From the NCBI GenBank assembly GCA_017577565.1, contig PKRH01000087.1, positions 1-14,853 on the forward strand: a stretch of 14,853 bases of DNA, read 5' to 3'. The DNA comes from Thermoanaerobacterales bacterium. GTDB taxonomy: Bacteria > Actinomycetota > Acidimicrobiia > Acidimicrobiales > JACDCH01. Below the pieces are notes generated by a model. The model was not told where the DNA came from. It did no database searches and saw only the letters and a program-made list of their open reading frames with translations. Both the position numbers and the translations under genes were made by a program. Below, one piece after another: positions 14,689-14,853 of this stretch (the first letter of the stretch is position 1; each line of letters begins with the position of its first letter).

Positions 14689-14853
14689 ATGGCGATCCAG
14701 TCTCCCCACAGGCCCCCGACGACCGCCGAGGCGGCCCCGCCGCTGGAGGTCGGCGGCACCCTGGTCGACCTGTTCTTCGACCGTGTCTCCCGGTGGGCCG
14801 ACCGCACGGCCCTCCGCCACGTGGTCGACGGCACCTGGCGCGCGATCACCTGG
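14689..14853 (+). CDS. Long-chain acyl-CoA synthetase (AMP-binding), 3' part outside window
   Basis: Only the first 55 residues are present and the frame is open at the window end. GGTLVDLFFDRVSRWADR, then TALRH and WRAITW, is the usual beginning of FadD-like long-chain fatty acid-CoA ligases, which activate fatty acids with ATP and CoA. The ATG at 14689 follows GAGGAG (14677-14682) with 6-nt spacing. The catalytic AMP-binding motifs lie beyond the window, so the call rests on N-terminal similarity alone. Confidence 0.75.
   Translation, partial: MAIQSPHRPPTTAEAAPPLEVGGTLVDLFFDRVSRWADRTALRHVVDGTWRAITW

Overview
This window reads as part of a chromosome from a very GC-rich actinobacterium. The evidence is the strong G/C bias at third codon positions, several GTG starts, an actinobacterial DUF4193-type zinc-ribbon protein, GGAGG-type ribosome binding sites and Acidimicrobiia-like gene content. 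The class (Acidimicrobiia) is an inference. I see no rRNA, tRNA, CRISPR array, transposase or phage gene.

Layout. Positions 1-1044 hold the 3' part of a membrane fatty-acid hydroxylase/sterol-desaturase gene with an odd Pro/Ala-rich segment. It is followed by ftsH (1108-3144). Facing ftsH on the minus strand is a stand-alone LigD-type polymerase-domain gene (3199-4182), preceded by a YfcC/DcuC-family transporter (4199-5830). A divergent spacer separates the transporter from a plus-strand operon of carbamate kinase (arcC), arginine deiminase (arcA) and catabolic ornithine carbamoyltransferase (arcB) at 6001-9226. Together with the transporter as likely arginine/ornithine exchanger, this is a complete arginine deiminase (ADI) pathway that makes ATP by substrate-level phosphorylation.

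A minus-strand block at 9248-12799 is the most unusual part. Its 605-residue protein combines, in one reading frame, a diverged cold-shock-like domain, a SnoaL/NTF2-like domain, a ribosome hibernation (HPF/RaiA, S30AE) domain, two copies of the HPF C-terminal dimerisation domain, and a DksA/TraR-type coiled coil with zinc finger. Downstream of it lies an acidic DUF4193-type protein; upstream lies a 96-residue single-span membrane protein. A letter-perfect CIRCE operator (TTAGCACTC-N9-GAGTGCTAA, 12124-12150) overlaps a plausible promoter pointing at this block. No groES/groEL is nearby, so the heat-shock repressor HrcA appears to control a ribosome hibernation/DksA fusion. The CIRCE also lies inside the last codons of the preceding six-span membrane protein gene.

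The right end holds a cupin gene (12907-13386, minus) divergent from a GAF-LuxR regulator (13478-14620, plus), with a perfect 14-bp palindrome between them. The start of a long-chain acyl-CoA synthetase gene runs off the window end.

Taken together, ADI energy generation, an ATP-dependent membrane protease, HrcA control and ribosome hibernation suggest a dormancy or stress-survival neighbourhood. That joint role is inferred from gene identity and adjacency only.
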